Shown here piece by piece: positions 17,244-27,360 of a stretch of DNA of 64,000 nt. The stretch is from Pseudomonas poae (GTDB lineage: Bacteria > Pseudomonadota > Gammaproteobacteria > Pseudomonadales > Pseudomonadaceae), in contig NZ_JYLI01000009.1 in NCBI RefSeq assembly GCF_001439785.1, forward strand, positions 62,001 through 126,000, read 5' to 3'. Both the position numbers and the translations under genes were made by a program. Within the stretch, counting starts at the first letter, position 1. Every line of letters begins with the position of its first letter. The notes under the pieces are model-generated. The model was not told the origin of the DNA, ran no database searches, and saw only the letters and a program-made list of their open reading frames with translations.

Positions 17244-18638
17244 ATGGCTGTCTACAACTACGACGTGGTGGTACTGGGTTCCGGCCCGGCTGGAGAAGGC
17301 GCGGCAATGAACGCCGCGAAAGCGGGGCGCAAGGTGGCGATGGTCGACAGCCGTCGCCAGGTCGGCGGCAACTGCACCCACCTGGGCACCATCCCGTCCA
17401 AGGCCTTGCGTCACTCGGTCCGCCAGATCATGCAGTTCAACACCAACCCGATGTTCCGGGCGATTGGCGAACCGCGCTGGTTCTCTTTTCCGGACGTGTT
17501 GAAAAGCGCCGAAAAAGTCATTGCCAAACAAGTGGCCTCGCGTACCGGCTTCTATGCGCGTAACCGCGTCGACCTGTTCTTCGGCACCGGCAGCTTCGCC
17601 GACGAGCAGACCGTCGAAGTGGTCTGCGCCAATGGCGTGGTCGAAAAACTGGTGGCCAAGCACATCATCATCGCCACCGGTTCGCGCCCGTATCGCCCGG
17701 CGGACATCGATTTCCACCACCCGCGTATCTACGATAGCGACACCATCCTGAGCCTGGGCCATACCCCGCGCAAGCTGATCATCTATGGCGCCGGCGTGAT
17801 CGGCTGTGAATACGCCTCGATCTTCAGCGGCCTGGGTGTGCTGGTCGAGTTGGTGGACAACCGTGACCAGTTGCTCAGCTTCCTCGACTCGGAAATCTCC
17901 CAGGCGTTGAGCTACCACTTCAGCAACAACAACATCACCGTGCGTCACAACGAAGAGTACGAGCGGGTCGAAGGCCTGGACAATGGGGTGATCCTGCACC
18001 TCAAGTCCGGCAAGAAGATCAAGGCCGACGCCTTGCTGTGGTGCAACGGCCGTACCGGCAACACCGACAAGCTGGGCATGGAAAACATCGGGGTCAAGGT
18101 CAACAGCCGTGGCCAGATCGAAGTGGATGAGAACTACCGCACCTGCGTGCCCAACATCTACGGCGCCGGTGACGTGATCGGTTGGCCGAGCCTGGCCAGT
18201 GCGGCGCACGACCAGGGTCGTTCGGCCGCCGGCAGCATTATCGACAACGGCAGCTGGCGCTATGTGAACGACGTGCCGACCGGGATCTACACGATTCCCG
18301 AGATCAGCTCGATCGGCAAGAACGAGCACGAGTTGACCAAGGCCAAGGTGCCTTACGAAGTGGGCAAGGCGTTCTTCAAGAGCATGGCGCGGGCGCAGAT
18401 TGCCGGTGAGCCTCAGGGCATGCTGAAGATTTTGTTTCATCGCGAGACGCTGGAAGTGCTCGGCGTGCATTGCTTCGGCTACCAGGCCTCGGAGATCGTG
18501 CACATCGGCCAGGCCATCATGAGTCAGCCGGGTGAGCAAAATACCCTCAAGTATTTCGTGAACACCACGTTCAACTACCCGACCATGGCTGAAGCCTATC
18601 GCGTAGCGGCCTACGACGGCCTCAACCGGCTTTTTTGA
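17244..18638 (+). CDS. sthA: Soluble pyridine nucleotide transhydrogenase
   Basis: FAD enzyme (464 aa) that transfers hydride between NADPH and NAD and balances the cytoplasmic nucleotide pools. The FAD site is [16 protein letters not shown] at the N-terminus. The NAD site is [13 protein letters not shown] near residue 180. The C-terminal dimer domain ends in [10 protein letters not shown]. The motif [13 protein letters not shown] lacks the second cysteine of the lipoamide-dehydrogenase disulfide, which is the diagnostic difference of SthA. AGGAG precedes the ATG. It stands alone and converges on glpQ. Confidence 0.98.
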   Translation: MAVYNYDVVVLGSGPAGEGAAMNAAKAGRKVAMVDSRRQVGGNCTHLGTIPSKALRHSVRQIMQFNTNPMFRAIGEPRWFSFPDVLKSAEKVIAKQVASRTGFYARNRVDLFFGTGSFADEQTVEVVCANGVVEKLVAKHIIIATGSRPYRPADIDFHHPRIYDSDTILSLGHTPRKLIIYGAGVIGCEYASIFSGLGVLVELVDNRDQLLSFLDSEISQALSYHFSNNNITVRHNEEYERVEGLDNGVILHLKSGKKIKADALLWCNGRTGNTDKLGMENIGVKVNSRGQIEVDENYRTCVPNIYGAGDVIGWPSLASAAHDQGRSAAGSIIDNGSWRYVNDVPTGIYTIPEISSIGKNEHELTKAKVPYEVGKAFFKSMARAQIAGEPQGMLKILFHRETLEVLGVHCFGYQASEIVHIGQAIMSQPGEQNTLKYFVNTTFNYPTMAEAYRVAAYDGLNRLF

Positions 18639-18680
18639 GCGGCTCCGGCCGGTGGCCTGAGCCGGCCGGGGAGACCGATT

Positions 18681-19403
18681 TCAGTAATTCCCGAGGGTGG
18701 CAGTGGCCAAACCGGGAAAGTCTGTAATCAGGCTATCTACGCCGAAGTCGGCGAGCCTGCGCATCAGCGCAGGTTCGTTGACCGTCCACACCGACACGTG
18801 CAAACCCTGGCGCTGGGCTTTTTCCAGCCGCTCGGGGGTGCACAGCGTCCAGTTCAAGGCCAGGTACTCACAACCGTAGTTGTGCGCGACCTTCAACGGG
18901 TCGAGCCAGGCGTACTCGGCCACCAGCCCGCGTGACAGGTCCGGGGTGAGGTCCACTGCTGCTTTCAACACCTCCCGCGAGCTTGAGGTGACAGTGACCT
19001 TGTCCATCAAGCCGAAACGTACCGCCATCTCGCGGATTGCCAGTACCGTAGTCGCGGCGCGGGTGCGCGAGGCGCTTTTGACTTCCAGTTGCCAGTGATC
19101 GAAGTCGCACTGTTCGAACAATTGCTCCAGGCGCGGGATCGGGCATGGCTTCACCCAGCCGGGTCCGCCTTTGCGCGCGTCCATTTTCATGAGATCCGCC
19201 GCTGAATACTCGACCACCTTGCCGCGCCGGTCGGTGGTGCGCTTGAGCGTCGGGTCGTGGATGACCATCAGCTCGCCGTCCATGGACAGGTGCAGGTCCA
19301 GTTCGCAGCGACGTACGCCGTGCTTGAGGCATTCCTGAAAGCTGGTCAGGGTGTTTTCCGGTGCTTCGCCTTTGGCACCGCGATGGCCGTAAATCAGGGT
19401 CAC
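18681..19403 (-). CDS. Glycerophosphodiester phosphodiesterase
   Basis: A 240-aa cytoplasmic enzyme of the GDPD family that hydrolyses glycerophosphodiesters to glycerol-3-phosphate and an alcohol. The family residues are plain: YGHRGAKGEAPENT at the N-terminus, ELDLHLSMDGELMVIHD with the metal ligands, and the C-terminal VWTVNEPALMRRL. No signal peptide is present, so it resembles UgpQ more than the periplasmic GlpQ. It starts at GTG with AAGGAG in front. The PilZ gene upstream is 44 bases away on the same strand, so cotranscription is likely. Confidence 0.92.
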   Translation of the reverse strand: MTLIYGHRGAKGEAPENTLTSFQECLKHGVRRCELDLHLSMDGELMVIHDPTLKRTTDRRGKVVEYSAADLMKMDARKGGPGWVKPCPIPRLEQLFEQCDFDHWQLEVKSASRTRAATTVLAIREMAVRFGLMDKVTVTSSSREVLKAAVDLTPDLSRGLVAEYAWLDPLKVAHNYGCEYLALNWTLCTPERLEKAQRQGLHVSVWTVNEPALMRRLADFGVDSLITDFPGLATATLGNY

Positions 19404-19447
19404 AGTTGCTCCTTTGCGCCAGCGTTGCTGACGGTGTGAATACGCAT

Positions 19448-20026
19448 TCAGAAGTCGTCGCTTTGTTCTCGCGCCAGGCGGCGTTCCTGGGCCTGTTTCT
19501 GCAGGATGTAGCGCGCCAGCAGTTGGCGTTGGGCATCGGTCATGGATTCGAATTCCGTGACCACCTCAAAGCCGTCGCCCTGTGGCGTACAGTGGGTGAC
19601 CCGCGCACGCAGCAGCAGGCCGAGCGCCTGGGGCATCAGCACCAGCTTGACCGCCAGGTGCGAATCGGTTGTCAGGGGGGCAGGGTGATGGAAGTCGATG
19701 CCGCCTTCGGAGATGATTACCGGCTGCGGCGCGCCGACTTCATCGAGCAGGCCGCGCGCCATGATCTGGCTGAGCAGGTCCAGGCGTTTGTTCTGCACGC
19801 GCAGGAAGGCGGCGAGGGTGCGATCCTTCTCGCTCAGCTGACGCAGCAGGTGCTGGGCTTCGAATTCGCTGAGGTGCAGTTCGCTGAGCAGGTTGAACAG
19901 CGGTGAATCATCCAGCAACACTTCCTTGCCCGCCGCTTCGGGGGCCGACAAGGTTTTGATTTGAAGTGCGATCATGTCGTCGATACGGTAGTATTCGCGG
20001 CGCTCTTCTTCATCTAATGTCGACAT
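19448..20026 (-). CDS. PilZ-domain protein (PA2989 type)
   Basis: A 192-aa protein. It opens MSTLDEEERREYYRIDDMIA; the RREYYRIDD segment resembles the RxxxR c-di-GMP arm of PilZ domains. A beta-rich C-terminal half holds GIDFHHPAPLTTDSHLAV, the counterpart of the D/NxSxxG strand, though degenerate. A helical insert of about 90 residues separates the two parts. It is divergent from lolC and followed by the glycerophosphodiesterase gene. Ligand binding is not assured because the second motif is poor. Confidence 0.7.
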   Translation of the reverse strand: MSTLDEEERREYYRIDDMIALQIKTLSAPEAAGKEVLLDDSPLFNLLSELHLSEFEAQHLLRQLSEKDRTLAAFLRVQNKRLDLLSQIMARGLLDEVGAPQPVIISEGGIDFHHPAPLTTDSHLAVKLVLMPQALGLLLRARVTHCTPQGDGFEVVTEFESMTDAQRQLLARYILQKQAQERRLAREQSDDF

Positions 20027-20120
20027 GGCGAACCCCAGTTAGCGGCAATGGTCTGAGTGTAAAGCTGCTGACCAGCCCCCGCCACCGGGACGTCTTCTTT
20101 TCCTCCGAACAAGCCCCGAC

Positions 20121-21371
20121 ATGTTCAGACCTCTCTTCGTATTTATCGGCACGCGTTATACCCGTGCAAAGCGTCGCAATCATTTTGTGTCGTTCATTTC
20201 CCTGACCTCGATGATCGGTCTCGCCCTGGGCGTGGTCGTGATGATCGTGGTGTTGTCGGTCATGAACGGCTTCGATCATGAGATGCGCACCCGCGTGCTG
20301 GGCATGGTGCCCCACGCCACCATCGAGGGCGATGCGCCGATCAGCGACTGGCAAAGCCTGGCCGCCAAGGTCAAGCAGAACCCCAAGGTGCTGGCCGTAG
20401 CGCCCTTTACGCAGATGCAGGGCTTGCTGACCCATGACGGCAAGGTGCAGAAAATCCTGCTCAATGGCGTCGACCCTGCCCAGGAACGCAACGTGTCGAT
20501 CATCGACAAGTTCATGTTGCAGGGCAAACTTGACGACCTGGCCCCCGGCAGTTTCGGCATCGTGATCGGCGACAAGGCTGCGGCCAAGCTCGGTGTGGGT
20601 GTCGGTGACAAGCTGACCTTCGTCGCGCCGGAAGTGACCGTGACCCCGGCCGGCATGTTCCCGCGCATGAAGCGCTTTACCGTGATCGGCACCTTCCACG
20701 TCGGCGCCGGCGAGATTGACGGTTACCTGGGCCTCACCAACCTCACCGATCTTGCGCGCCTGCATCGCTGGCAGCCGGATCAGGTACAAGGCCTGCGCCT
20801 CAAGTTCAACGACCTGTTCGACGCACCGCGCGGCGCCTGGGAAATCGCCCAGCACCTGGGTGAGTCCGAGTACTACGCCCGCGACTGGACTCGCACCCAC
20901 GGCAACCTGTACCAGGCCATCCGCATGGAAAAAGCCATGATCGGCCTGCTGTTGCTGCTGATCGTCGCCGTGGCCGCGTTCAATATCATCTCCACCCTGG
21001 TGATGGTGGTGAACGACAAGAAGGGCGATATTGCGATCCTGCGTACGCTCGGCGCCACGCCGGGGCAGATCATGGCGATCTTCATGGTGCAGGGCACCGT
21101 GATCGGCGTCGTTGGCACCCTGATCGGCACGGCGGTCGGGATCCTGGCCGCACTCAATGTCAGCGCCGCGATTGCCGCGCTGGAAAAAGTGCTCGGTCAC
21201 AAGTTCCTCAACGCCGACGTCTACTTTATCGACTACCTGCCGTCGCAGGTTCAGGCCCAGGACGTGTTGATGGTGGGCGGCGCCGCGTTGGTCCTGAGTT
21301 TCCTTGCCACCCTGTATCCAGCCTGGCGCGCGGCACGTACCCAGCCAGCACAGGCCTTACGTTATGAGTGA
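20121..21371 (+). CDS. lolC: Lipoprotein-releasing ABC transporter permease LolC
   Basis: Inner-membrane permease (416 aa) of the LolCDE complex, which lifts outer-membrane lipoproteins from the inner membrane onto LolA. It has one N-terminal membrane helix ([20 protein letters not shown]), a large periplasmic domain and three C-terminal helices beginning about residue 275. It starts [19 protein letters not shown]. The gene overlaps the lolD start by 8 bases, giving coupled translation. A paralogous permease follows lolD, the usual Pseudomonas C-D-E order. Confidence 0.95.
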   Translation: MFRPLFVFIGTRYTRAKRRNHFVSFISLTSMIGLALGVVVMIVVLSVMNGFDHEMRTRVLGMVPHATIEGDAPISDWQSLAAKVKQNPKVLAVAPFTQMQGLLTHDGKVQKILLNGVDPAQERNVSIIDKFMLQGKLDDLAPGSFGIVIGDKAAAKLGVGVGDKLTFVAPEVTVTPAGMFPRMKRFTVIGTFHVGAGEIDGYLGLTNLTDLARLHRWQPDQVQGLRLKFNDLFDAPRGAWEIAQHLGESEYYARDWTRTHGNLYQAIRMEKAMIGLLLLLIVAVAAFNIISTLVMVVNDKKGDIAILRTLGATPGQIMAIFMVQGTVIGVVGTLIGTAVGILAALNVSAAIAALEKVLGHKFLNADVYFIDYLPSQVQAQDVLMVGGAALVLSFLATLYPAWRAARTQPAQALRYE

Positions 21372-22062
21372 ATCGGGCATGAGTGAAAAAGCAATCCTGA
21401 GCTGCCGCAACCTGGGCAAATCCTACGAGGAAGGCCCGGAGTCGGTGGTGGTGCTGTCCAACCTGCAGCTTGAACTGCACCCGGGCGAGCGCGTGGCGAT
21501 CGTCGGCAGTTCCGGCTCCGGCAAAAGTACCTTGCTCAACCTGCTGGGCGGCCTCGATACGCCGTCCAAAGGCAGCGTTTGGCTGGCGGGTGAAGAACTG
21601 TCGGCCCTCGGCGAAAAGGCCCGTGGCCAGTTGCGCAACCGCTCGCTGGGCTTTGTGTACCAGTTCCACCACCTGCTGCCGGAATTCACCGCGCTGGAGA
21701 ACGTGTGCATGCCGCTGCTGATCGGCAAGACCGCGATTCCCGAAGCACGCCAGCGCGCCAAGGCGTTGCTTGAGCGCGTCGGCCTCGGCCATCGCCTGGA
21801 GCACAAGCCTGCCGAGCTGTCCGGCGGCGAGCGCCAGCGTGTGGCGATTGCCCGCGCGCTGGTAAACAACCCGGGCCTGGTGATGCTCGACGAGCCTACC
21901 GGCAACCTCGACTCCCACACCGCCCAGGGCATCAAGGACCTGATGCTGGAACTGAGCACCCAGATGCGCACCGCATTCCTGGTGGTGACCCATGACATGA
22001 GCATGGCCCGTCAGATGGACCGCGTGCTGCACCTGCAGGAAGGTCATCTGGTCGCCATCTGA
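21364..22062 (+). CDS. lolD: Lipoprotein-releasing ABC transporter ATPase LolD
   Basis: ATPase subunit (232 aa) of LolCDE. Walker A is GSSGSGKST, the signature is [15 protein letters not shown] and Walker B is [12 protein letters not shown], followed by the switch histidine in VVTHD. The chosen ATG overlaps the lolC stop; a second in-frame ATG five codons on (MSEKAIL, giving 227 aa) is equally good by comparison with relatives, and neither has a strong ribosome site. A hairpin with a T-run follows before lolE. Confidence 0.95.
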   Translation: MSESGMSEKAILSCRNLGKSYEEGPESVVVLSNLQLELHPGERVAIVGSSGSGKSTLLNLLGGLDTPSKGSVWLAGEELSALGEKARGQLRNRSLGFVYQFHHLLPEFTALENVCMPLLIGKTAIPEARQRAKALLERVGLGHRLEHKPAELSGGERQRVAIARALVNNPGLVMLDEPTGNLDSHTAQGIKDLMLELSTQMRTAFLVVTHDMSMARQMDRVLHLQEGHLVAI

Positions 22063-22072
22063 CCTGTTTCAG

Positions 22073-22100
22073 GCCCGGTGCTTCACGTACCGGGCTTTTT
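22073..22100 (+). terminator. Hairpin with T-run between lolD and lolE
   Basis: GCCCGGT and ACCGGGC form a 7-bp stem with a 9-base loop, followed by TTTTTC. It lies within an operon, so it may only attenuate lolE expression. Confidence 0.6.
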
Positions 22101-22124
22101 CATTTTTTCAGACGGTGCCCGCTA

Positions 22125-23369
22125 ATGTTCAGACCGTTATCGATTTTCATCGGCACGCGCTATACCCGCGCCAAGCGCCGCAATCGTTTTGTCTCGTTTA
22201 TCTCGATGACCTCGATGATCGGCCTCGCCCTGGGTGTGCTGGCAATGATCGTGGTGCTCTCGGTGATGAATGGTTTCCAGCGTGAAATGAGTTCACGCAT
22301 CCTCGGCATGGTGCCCCACGCTACCATCGTCGGCGTGAAGCCGATGGACGATTGGCGGCCGGTGGCGGCGGCGGCGATGAAGAACCCTGAAGTGACCGCT
22401 GCCGTACCCTTCACCCAGATGGACGGCATGTTTTCCTACAAGGGCGCCATGCAGCCGATCGAGATCAGCGGCGTCGACCCGGCGCAGGAAGGCAAGGTGT
22501 CGATCGTGGCCCAGCACATCGTGCGCGGCAAGCTGGACGACTTGAAGGCCGGCGAGTTCGGCGTGGTGATCGGCGACATCACCGCGCGGCGCTTTCGCTT
22601 GAACGTGGGCGACAAACTGACCCTGATCGTGCCTGAAATAAGCACCGCCCCCGGCGGCATCACCCCGCGCATGCAACGCTTGAACGTGGTGGGTATCTTC
22701 AAGGTCGGCGCCGAGCTGGATGGCTCCATGGCGTTGATCCATATGGCCGACGCCGCCGAGATCCAGCATTGGCAACCCAATCAGGTGCAGAGCGTGCGCC
22801 TGGCAGTGAAGGATCTTTACGCAGCGCCCAACGTCTCGGCCGATATCGCCGCCAGCCTCGGCTCGGGCTACAAGCCGGATGACTGGACCCACACCCAGGG
22901 CAGCCTGTTCAGCGCGATGAAGATGGAAAAGACCATGATCGGCCTGTTGTTGCTGATGATCGTCGCCGTGGCGGCGTTCAATATCATTGCCACCCTGATC
23001 ATGGTAGTGAACGACAAGGGCGCGGATATTGCGATTTTGCGCACCATCGGCGCCACGCCACGGCAGATCATGGCGATCTTCATGGTGCAGGGCACGGTGA
23101 TCGGAATTGTCGGCACCCTGATCGGCGGCGTGTTGGGGGTGATTGCCGCGCTCAATGTGAGCGCGCTGGTGGGCTGGCTGGAGCGAGTGAGCGGGCAGCA
23201 TATCTTCAGTTCTGATGTGTATTTTGTCAGCAACCTGCCCTCGGAGCTGCAAGGTGGGGACGTGCTGCTGATTTGCACGGCGGGGTTTGTGTTGAGCTTT
23301 TTGGCGACGCTGTACCCGGCGTACCGAGCGGCGAAAATCGAGCCGGCGCATGCCTTGAGATATTCCTGA
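22125..23369 (+). CDS. lolE: Lipoprotein-releasing ABC transporter permease LolE
   Basis: Second Lol permease (414 aa), a close paralogue of the upstream LolC: both begin [18 protein letters not shown] and share the MIGLLLL and FNII membrane blocks. The topology is the same, one N-terminal and three C-terminal membrane helices around a periplasmic domain. It pairs with LolC in an asymmetric complex. The start lies 62 bases after lolD, beyond the hairpin. Confidence 0.94.
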   Translation: MFRPLSIFIGTRYTRAKRRNRFVSFISMTSMIGLALGVLAMIVVLSVMNGFQREMSSRILGMVPHATIVGVKPMDDWRPVAAAAMKNPEVTAAVPFTQMDGMFSYKGAMQPIEISGVDPAQEGKVSIVAQHIVRGKLDDLKAGEFGVVIGDITARRFRLNVGDKLTLIVPEISTAPGGITPRMQRLNVVGIFKVGAELDGSMALIHMADAAEIQHWQPNQVQSVRLAVKDLYAAPNVSADIAASLGSGYKPDDWTHTQGSLFSAMKMEKTMIGLLLLMIVAVAAFNIIATLIMVVNDKGADIAILRTIGATPRQIMAIFMVQGTVIGIVGTLIGGVLGVIAALNVSALVGWLERVSGQHIFSSDVYFVSNLPSELQGGDVLLICTAGFVLSFLATLYPAYRAAKIEPAHALRYS

Positions 23370-23393
23370 TTCGATCATGATGGGAGCGTTGAA

Positions 23394-23906
23394 ATGAGCT
23401 TGCGTACATCCTTGTTATTGGCGGGCTGCCTGATGGCGTTGAGTGTCGAAGCGCTGGCCGATGCGGCGCACGGCTACGCCTTTGGTCATCCGGCTGCGGC
23501 AGATAAAGCCACGCGCAGTGTCGAAGTGACCCTGCAGGACATTGCCTTCGCGCCCAAGTCCCTGAATGTGAAGGCCGGTGAGACCGTGCGCTTTGTGCTG
23601 GTCAACAAAGGCCAGTTGCTCCACGAATTCAACCTGGGCGACGCGGCGATGCATGCCGAGCATCAGAAGGAAATGTTGCAGATGCTGGCCAGCGGCATGC
23701 TCACGTCCACGGGTATGGCCAAGATGGATCATGCTGCCATGGGCCATGGCGCGATGAAACACGATGACCCCAACAGCGTGCTGGTGGAGCCGGGTAAAAC
23801 CGCCGAGCTGACCTGGACCTTCGCCAAGGCCACCGGCCTTGAGTTCGCCTGCAACCTGCCGGGTCACTATCAGGCGGGCATGGTCGGCCAGCTGACCGTT
23901 GAGTGA
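23394..23906 (+). CDS. Periplasmic cupredoxin-domain protein (PA2807 type)
   Basis: A 170-aa exported protein: signal peptide MSLRTSLLLAGCLMALSVEALA, then a plastocyanin-like fold. Candidate copper ligands are the histidine in LLHEFNLG and Cys-His-Met in CNLPGHYQAGM. A Met/His-rich loop (MAKMDHAAMGHGAMKHDD) in between looks like a further copper-binding patch. GGGAG precedes the ATG. The family is linked to copper handling in the periplasm; the exact partner is unknown. It lies 24 bases after lolE but is functionally unrelated. Confidence 0.85.
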   Translation: MSLRTSLLLAGCLMALSVEALADAAHGYAFGHPAAADKATRSVEVTLQDIAFAPKSLNVKAGETVRFVLVNKGQLLHEFNLGDAAMHAEHQKEMLQMLASGMLTSTGMAKMDHAAMGHGAMKHDDPNSVLVEPGKTAELTWTFAKATGLEFACNLPGHYQAGMVGQLTVE

Positions 23907-23972
23907 GGCGATGATTAAGGGCGGGCGCAAAGGCTGGTAGACTGGCGCGGTTTATTTAGCCAGGTTTCCGTC

Positions 23973-24803
23973 ATGCATCCCGCCGCCGAACACTCACCGC
24001 TGGGCAAGTCCAGTGAATACATCAGCACCTACACCCCTTCATTGCTGTTTCCGATTCCGCGCGCCGCCAAGTGGGCCGAGCTGGGCCTGAGCGCCGAGAC
24101 GCTGCCGTACAAGGGCGTGGACTTCTGGAACTGTTTCGAACTGTCCTGGTTGTTGCCGTCGGGCAAGCCAGTGGTGGCCATCGGCGAATTCAGCATCCCG
24201 GCCGACTCGCCGAACATCATCGAATCCAAATCCTTCAAGCTGTACCTCAACTCGTTGAACCAGACCGCATTCGCCGACACCCAGGACCTGCAAGCCACGC
24301 TGCACAACGACCTGAGCTTTGCCGCCGGCAAACCGGTGAGCGTGCGGATCCGCAGCCTGGCCGAGGTCGAGGCCGAAGGTGTAATGGCGTTGCCGGGCGT
24401 GTGCATCGACGCGCTGGATATCAGCGTCAGCAGCTACGAGCATCCGCGCCCGGAACTGCTGCGCTGCGACGATTCGCGCGTGGTGGAGGAGAGCGTGCAC
24501 AGCCACCTGCTCAAATCCAATTGCCCGGTTACAAGCCAGCCGGACTGGGGCAGCGTGGTGGTGGACTATCGCGGTGCGGCGCTCGATCACGCCAGTCTGC
24601 TGGAATACCTGGTGAGCTTTCGCCAGCATTCGGACTTTCATGAGCAGTGCGTGGAGCGGATTTTCCTGGACCTGCAGCGCTTGCTCAAGCCTGAGAGGTT
24701 GACGGTGTATGCGCGCTATGTGCGCCGTGGCGGGCTGGATATCAACCCGTATCGCAGCACTGAGGAGGTGGCGTTCCAGAACGTGCGCCTGGCGCGTCAG
24801 TAG
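23973..24803 (+). CDS. queF: NADPH-dependent 7-cyano-7-deazaguanine reductase QueF
   Basis: Reduces preQ0 to preQ1 in queuosine biosynthesis. At 276 aa this is the long, E. coli-type (YqcD-like) enzyme with tandem T-fold domains. The nucleophilic cysteine is in [14 protein letters not shown] near residue 190. The NADPH motif is in the segment ending [11 protein letters not shown], and the C-terminal [11 protein letters not shown] is typical. Confidence 0.97.
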   Translation: MHPAAEHSPLGKSSEYISTYTPSLLFPIPRAAKWAELGLSAETLPYKGVDFWNCFELSWLLPSGKPVVAIGEFSIPADSPNIIESKSFKLYLNSLNQTAFADTQDLQATLHNDLSFAAGKPVSVRIRSLAEVEAEGVMALPGVCIDALDISVSSYEHPRPELLRCDDSRVVEESVHSHLLKSNCPVTSQPDWGSVVVDYRGAALDHASLLEYLVSFRQHSDFHEQCVERIFLDLQRLLKPERLTVYARYVRRGGLDINPYRSTEEVAFQNVRLARQ

Positions 24804-24810
24804 AGTCAAA

Positions 24811-24837
24811 TGTGGGAGGGGGCAAGCCCCTCTCACA
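24811..24837 (+). repeat. REP hairpin between queF and the DUF4404 gene
   Basis: TGTGGGAGGGGGCAAGCCCCTCTCACA is a nearly perfect palindrome of the fluorescens REP class. It lies between two converging genes and may double as a transcription end. Confidence 0.7.
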
Positions 24838-24855
24838 GAGGGTGTTGTGTCTGAG

Positions 24856-25122
24856 TCAGATGCCGATGTTGCCCAGGGTGATCATGATGTTGCGCAGGGT
24901 CCCGGAAATAACCGGGTGATCGGCGTCGAACTCGATGGCCGCCTGATTCACGTCGTCGGAAATGCTCGGCGTCTGAGTGGCCGGGTCAAGTCCAAGTTGC
25001 GTTTCAAACTTGGCAAGCAGGGCTTCCAGCGCTTCACGCTTTTCGGCCGACAGTGGCGGATCCTGTTCCAGTTGCTCGCGCAGAATGTTGACCTGTTCTT
25101 GCAGTTTTTCGCGGGCAGGCAT
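24856..25122 (-). CDS. DUF4404 family protein
   Basis: An 88-aa protein, MPAREKLQEQVNILREQL onward, with an N-terminal coiled coil followed by DVNQAAIEFDADHPVISGTL, the conserved DUF4404 segment. AAGGAAG precedes this ATG; a start 11 codons upstream lacks such a site. It is soluble with no signal peptide. Function unknown; the family is common in Pseudomonas next to queF. Confidence 0.85.
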   Translation of the reverse strand: MPAREKLQEQVNILREQLEQDPPLSAEKREALEALLAKFETQLGLDPATQTPSISDDVNQAAIEFDADHPVISGTLRNIMITLGNIGI

Positions 25123-25232
25123 GGTGTTCTTCCTTTTATCGATAGGCACTGGCATAGACCGCGGCGCGCCGCGAAAGGTCTACGGGCTGATCGGTAGATT
25201 AATCCACTGCGGCCCGCCGTGCATGCTCTCGA

Positions 25233-25841
25233 TCAGGGCTTCTCGCCTTTGAGCCGGCGCAGGCTGATGTCCGCCAGGCAGGTGCCGAGTTCACCGAGGT
25301 GGTCGATTACCGAGTGCACACCCAGCCCATACAGGGCGATGGTGGCCTTGCCGCGCTTTTGTTCGCGTTGCTGCTCGGTGAGTGCCTGCCACTGCGCGGG
25401 CGCCAGGCCGCACAGTGAGCCACAGGAGGCCAGCCCGATGGTCCACAGGCCAGCGTTGAGGCCCGATTGCAGCAGGCGCGGCTCGCCGCTGACCAGCACG
25501 CAGCCTTCCAGGCGTTCGATGTTCAGCTCCATCAAGGCTTGCCAGCACGCATGGGGCGCGGGCCAGCGAATGGAGGAGGGCGATGTGGCCTTCAGCCAGG
25601 CGGGCAGCGTGGCCGCCAGGGGAGCGGTCACTGCGGGTGGCAGTTCATCCAGCCAGGCGCAGGGCACGCCTTGTTCCTTCAGGCTGCGCAGACTGTTCAG
25701 TGCGCCGGGGGTGGCTTGGGAATCGGAAGCCGGCGCGTCGCTGCGCGCCTGGGAACCGAAGTCCACCAGGCACCCACTCAGACCAAATAGCACGGCAGTC
25801 AATGACGGGGCGGCGGCGACGGCAATCTCGGCATGTGGCAT
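25233..25841 (-). CDS. Degenerate HAD-like (phosphonatase-type) protein
   Basis: A 202-aa protein related to HAD hydrolases of the phosphonoacetaldehyde hydrolase group. The catalytic motif, normally DxDGT, reads FGLSGCLVDFG, so the nucleophile aspartate is not in place. The middle (WPAPHACWQALMELNIERLEGCVLVSG) and the C-terminal block (GLWTIGLASCGS) still follow the fold. It may therefore be a non-catalytic or divergent member. It is monocistronic and divergent from mlaA. Confidence 0.7.
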   Translation of the reverse strand: MPHAEIAVAAAPSLTAVLFGLSGCLVDFGSQARSDAPASDSQATPGALNSLRSLKEQGVPCAWLDELPPAVTAPLAATLPAWLKATSPSSIRWPAPHACWQALMELNIERLEGCVLVSGEPRLLQSGLNAGLWTIGLASCGSLCGLAPAQWQALTEQQREQKRGKATIALYGLGVHSVIDHLGELGTCLADISLRRLKGEKP

Positions 25842-26036
25842 CAGAACATCCCTGAAATAGCTCTGACGCTATCGAGTCGGCATGACAAGTAAATGACACC
25901 GAGGCTGATTGTGAGAAATTTACGCATTTTTTGTAAGACGTTTCCATGTAGCTGCCTAAATCGGCACTTCCGTCATATACTGACGGCCAAATTCAGGGCA
26001 TAGCGCCCATGACAGATCATTCAAGGAGCAAAAGCT

Positions 26037-26726
26037 ATGCGCTGGAGCCAGTACTTCGCTCAGCTGTCGGTGTGTGCCACCGTACTATTCGTACCGTTTG
26101 CTGCACAGGCTGCATCGGAAGATGATCCATGGGAAAGCGTCAACCGCCCCATCTTCACCTTCAACGACACCGTTGATACCTACGCCCTCAGGCCAATCGC
26201 CCAAGGCTATCAGTTCATCACTCCACAATTCGTGCAGGACGGCGTGCACAACTTCTTCCGCAACATCGGCGATGTTGGCAACCTCGCCAACAACGTGCTG
26301 CAGCTCAAGCCGCACAACGCCGGCGTGGACACCGCCCGGTTGCTGGTCAACACCACCTTCGGCGTGCTGGGCTTCGTCGACGTCGGCACCAAAATGGGCC
26401 TTCAGCGCAGCGATGAAGACTTCGGCCAGACCCTCGGTTACTGGGGCGTGGGCAGCGGTCCTTACGTGATGCTGCCACTGCTCGGCCCGAGCACCTTGCG
26501 TGATGCGCCGTCCAAATACGTCGACAGCTACACCTCGCCGTACCGCTACATGAATGACATCGACTGGCGCAACAGCGTCTTTGGCTTGAACCTGGTCGAT
26601 ACCCGCGCCAGCCTGCTCGACAGCGAAAAGCTGATCACCGGCGACAAATACACCTTTATTCGTAACGCTTACCTGCAGAACCGCGAGTTTAAGGTCAAGG
26701 ACGGCAAGGTGGTCGACGACTTCTAA
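26037..26726 (+). CDS. mlaA: Outer-membrane asymmetry protein MlaA (VacJ)
   Basis: A 229-aa MlaA-family protein, which takes misplaced phospholipids from the outer leaflet and passes them to the Mla pathway. Family motifs are DPWESVNRPIFTFND, the NVLQLKPHNAG region and the C-terminal DTRASLLDSEKLI. The signal peptide ends AAQAA and is of the ordinary type; no lipobox cysteine follows, unlike the E. coli lipoprotein. AAGGAG precedes the ATG. The other Mla genes are not in this window. Confidence 0.93.
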   Translation: MRWSQYFAQLSVCATVLFVPFAAQAASEDDPWESVNRPIFTFNDTVDTYALRPIAQGYQFITPQFVQDGVHNFFRNIGDVGNLANNVLQLKPHNAGVDTARLLVNTTFGVLGFVDVGTKMGLQRSDEDFGQTLGYWGVGSGPYVMLPLLGPSTLRDAPSKYVDSYTSPYRYMNDIDWRNSVFGLNLVDTRASLLDSEKLITGDKYTFIRNAYLQNREFKVKDGKVVDDF

Positions 26727-26745
26727 GTCGAGACGTTTTGAAACG

Positions 26746-26774
26746 AAAAAGGCGACCAGATGGTCGCCTTTTTT
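26746..26774. terminator. Bidirectional terminator between mlaA and a PilZ gene
   Basis: AAAAAGGCGACCA and TGGTCGCCTTTTT form a 13-bp stem with a 2-3 base loop. It is symmetrical, with an A-run on one side and a T-run on the other, so it serves both convergent genes. Confidence 0.9.
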
Positions 26775-26786
26775 GTGCGCAACGGT

Positions 26787-27092
26787 TTAGCGCATCTTCA
26801 GGATCTTGAGCCCCAGTTGCTGTTCCTCGCCTTCCGTCTTGGCCCATACCACTTCGGTATCGGCCTCCAGGCCCTTGAGGGCGGCGTGCTCCGAGTCGAT
26901 GCGTACGGTCAGTTGGTCACCGACATTGAACTGGGGAGGTGCCTGCACCTGCATGCCGGAACTGGAGAGGTCCACGCAAACCCCGGCAATTTCCTGCCCG
27001 GCGTGGATCAACGACACATCGGCATCCACTCGCATGCGGATGAAATCGCGTTTTTCAGCGTAGTCGCGCTCGTGTTCGCTCACAGCTTCCAT
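26787..27092 (-). CDS. Single-domain PilZ protein (PA2799 type)
   Basis: A 101-aa protein consisting of one PilZ domain, the c-di-GMP receptor fold. The arm reads RDFIRMRVDADV, close to RxxxR, and the second motif is VDLSSSGMQV, a good D/NxSxxG. Two starts are possible, the ATG used here or a GTG three codons on; the ribosome site is weak for both. It lies beside the RssB/RssC regulators in Pseudomonas. The effector partner is unknown. Confidence 0.88.
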   Translation of the reverse strand: MEAVSEHERDYAEKRDFIRMRVDADVSLIHAGQEIAGVCVDLSSSGMQVQAPPQFNVGDQLTVRIDSEHAALKGLEADTEVVWAKTEGEEQQLGLKILKMR

Positions 27093-27360
27093 CCTTACTT
27101 TGTGTTGTGGTGGTAGCTGTTCTTATAACTCCCGGTGATTTGCGGTGTAAAGAGGCTCGGCGACCATCGGCGTGAGCTTGAAACCCCTGACGGATGGGAG
27201 TACCGTCTGCGCCTTAGAAGGGCACCTCTGCTTTACAGTTGTGCGTGGGCAAAACGCCCGTGCTTTGTAGGACAGAGAGGCTAGAAAGCGAATCCAGTAG
27301 TGTGAGCCCGGCCATTGTCGCGCTGCCTACGCCAACCTAATTCTGGCGCCGTTTGCCCAC

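Noticed and set aside
25233..25841. Functional phosphonoacetaldehyde hydrolase
   Set aside because: The first HAD motif lacks the aspartate nucleophile and no phosphonate genes lie nearby.
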